Source: an uncultured Myxococcales bacterium
GTDB taxonomy: Bacteria > Myxococcota_A > Polyangia > Polyangiales > Polyangiaceae
Assembly (NCBI GenBank): GCA_937872925.1
Contig: CALMUT010000289.1
Coordinates: 1-40,269, forward strand
Direction: 5' to 3'
DNA: 40,269 bases
A program made the position numbers and the translations under genes. Positions 40,104 through 40,269 of this stretch are shown piece after piece; position 1 is the first letter of the stretch; the number at the start of each line of letters is the position of its first letter. The notes beneath the pieces were generated by a model. The model was given only the letters and a program-made list of their open reading frames with translations. It ran no database searches and was not told where the DNA came from.

Positions 40104-40269
40104 ATGACTCGACCCCACCTTTGGATATCTGCTTCAATTGCAATCATTGCCCTAACGGCGGCATGTGGCTCCGACGACGACAGCGGCGGTAGCGGCGGGT
40201 GGGGGGGGGCCCCGGGGGGGGGGGGGGGGCGGGGGGGGGCCCCCCGGGCCGGGGGGGGGGGGGGGGCAG
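40104..40269 (+). CDS. Gly-linker lipoprotein, 5' fragment
   Basis: The ATG at 40104 opens MTRPHLWISASIAIIALTAA, with lipobox Cys21 (ACGSDDDSGG) as in the other lipoproteins. After GGSGGWGGAP the sequence dissolves into G-runs and the frame leaves the window. The first 30 codons are normal. The linker is likely real in kind, but its reported bases are not to be trusted. The C-terminal domain, and so the function, is unknown. Confidence 0.75.
   Translation, partial: MTRPHLWISASIAIIALTAACGSDDDSGGSGGWGGAPGGGGGRGGAPRAGGGGGA
40200..40269. repeat. G-homopolymer tail at the window end
   Basis: From about 40200 the sequence is almost only G with two C blocks. It resembles the homopolymers at 2049-2113. 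Both lie in Gly-rich linkers of lipoprotein genes, which suggests read or assembly artefact in GGN-repeat DNA. Confidence 0.85.

Noticed and set aside
1..40269. tRNA, rRNA, CRISPR, insertion sequence or phage genes
   Set aside because: None recognised on either strand; no spaced direct repeats of CRISPR type and no transposase or integrase motifs.

Overview
The window is a high-GC bacterial fragment, most likely from a myxobacterium (Myxococcota, probably the Polyangia/Sorangium side). That placement is an inference from several traits seen together: seven lipoproteins with long Gly/Ser/Thr/Ala linkers, a eukaryotic-type Ser/Thr kinase, a sigma54 enhancer-binding protein, DUF1566 and formylglycine-enzyme-like surface lipoproteins, and a strong G/C bias at third codon positions. 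No tRNA, rRNA, CRISPR array, transposase or phage gene was seen. The first gene is cut by the left edge. The last is cut by the right edge inside a nearly pure G tract.

Layout. 1-4100: a Ser/Thr kinase (partial), two divergent Gly-linker lipoproteins (one frameshifted in a C/G homopolymer) and two small hypothetical genes. 4122-7771 (minus): a TetR regulator, a small MscS-type channel, a free MgtE-N/CBS protein and full-length MgtE, an Mg2+/osmotic cluster with tight junctions. 7877-9810: a Cys-containing lipoprotein and a Doc-type toxin with a ribbon-helix-helix antitoxin. 9929-19057: lipoproteins, a zinc-ribbon/membrane/beta-propeller-like protein, class II fumarase and a DUF481 outer-membrane protein. 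19183-26654 (minus): a tightly overlapping operon of MscS channel, two CPA2 antiporters, sensor kinase and NtrC-type regulator, followed by a one-domain receiver gene. 26956-27333: a cupin. 27425-34695: a kinase/LuxR-type response regulator pair divergent from a complete CzcCBA-type heavy-metal efflux operon. 34753-40269: a lipoprotein with eleven cystine-knot-like repeats, more Gly-linker lipoproteins, a YdeI/OmdA-like protein and a PAP2 phosphatase.

How the parts may work together. The most interesting region is 19.2-27.3 kb. Two minus-strand sites (26744-26759 and 19627-19642) match the sigma54 -24/-12 pattern GG-N10-GC and agree at 13 of 16 positions. Each has a related 33-bp dyad upstream whose centre lies exactly 84 bp from the -12 C, about -96 from the predicted start. 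One lies before the MscS/antiporter/two-component operon, the other before the lone receiver gene. This suggests that the operon's own NtrC-type protein activates both transcripts, giving a self-contained ion and osmotic-stress circuit. A third, weaker sigma54-like site faces the cupin gene at nearly the same distance from the first dyad.

A second window-wide pattern is a TAnnnT hexamer 6-9 bases before the start codon of several genes with no clear ribosome binding site, which suggests leaderless transcripts. All motif counts were made by eye; none was tested statistically.
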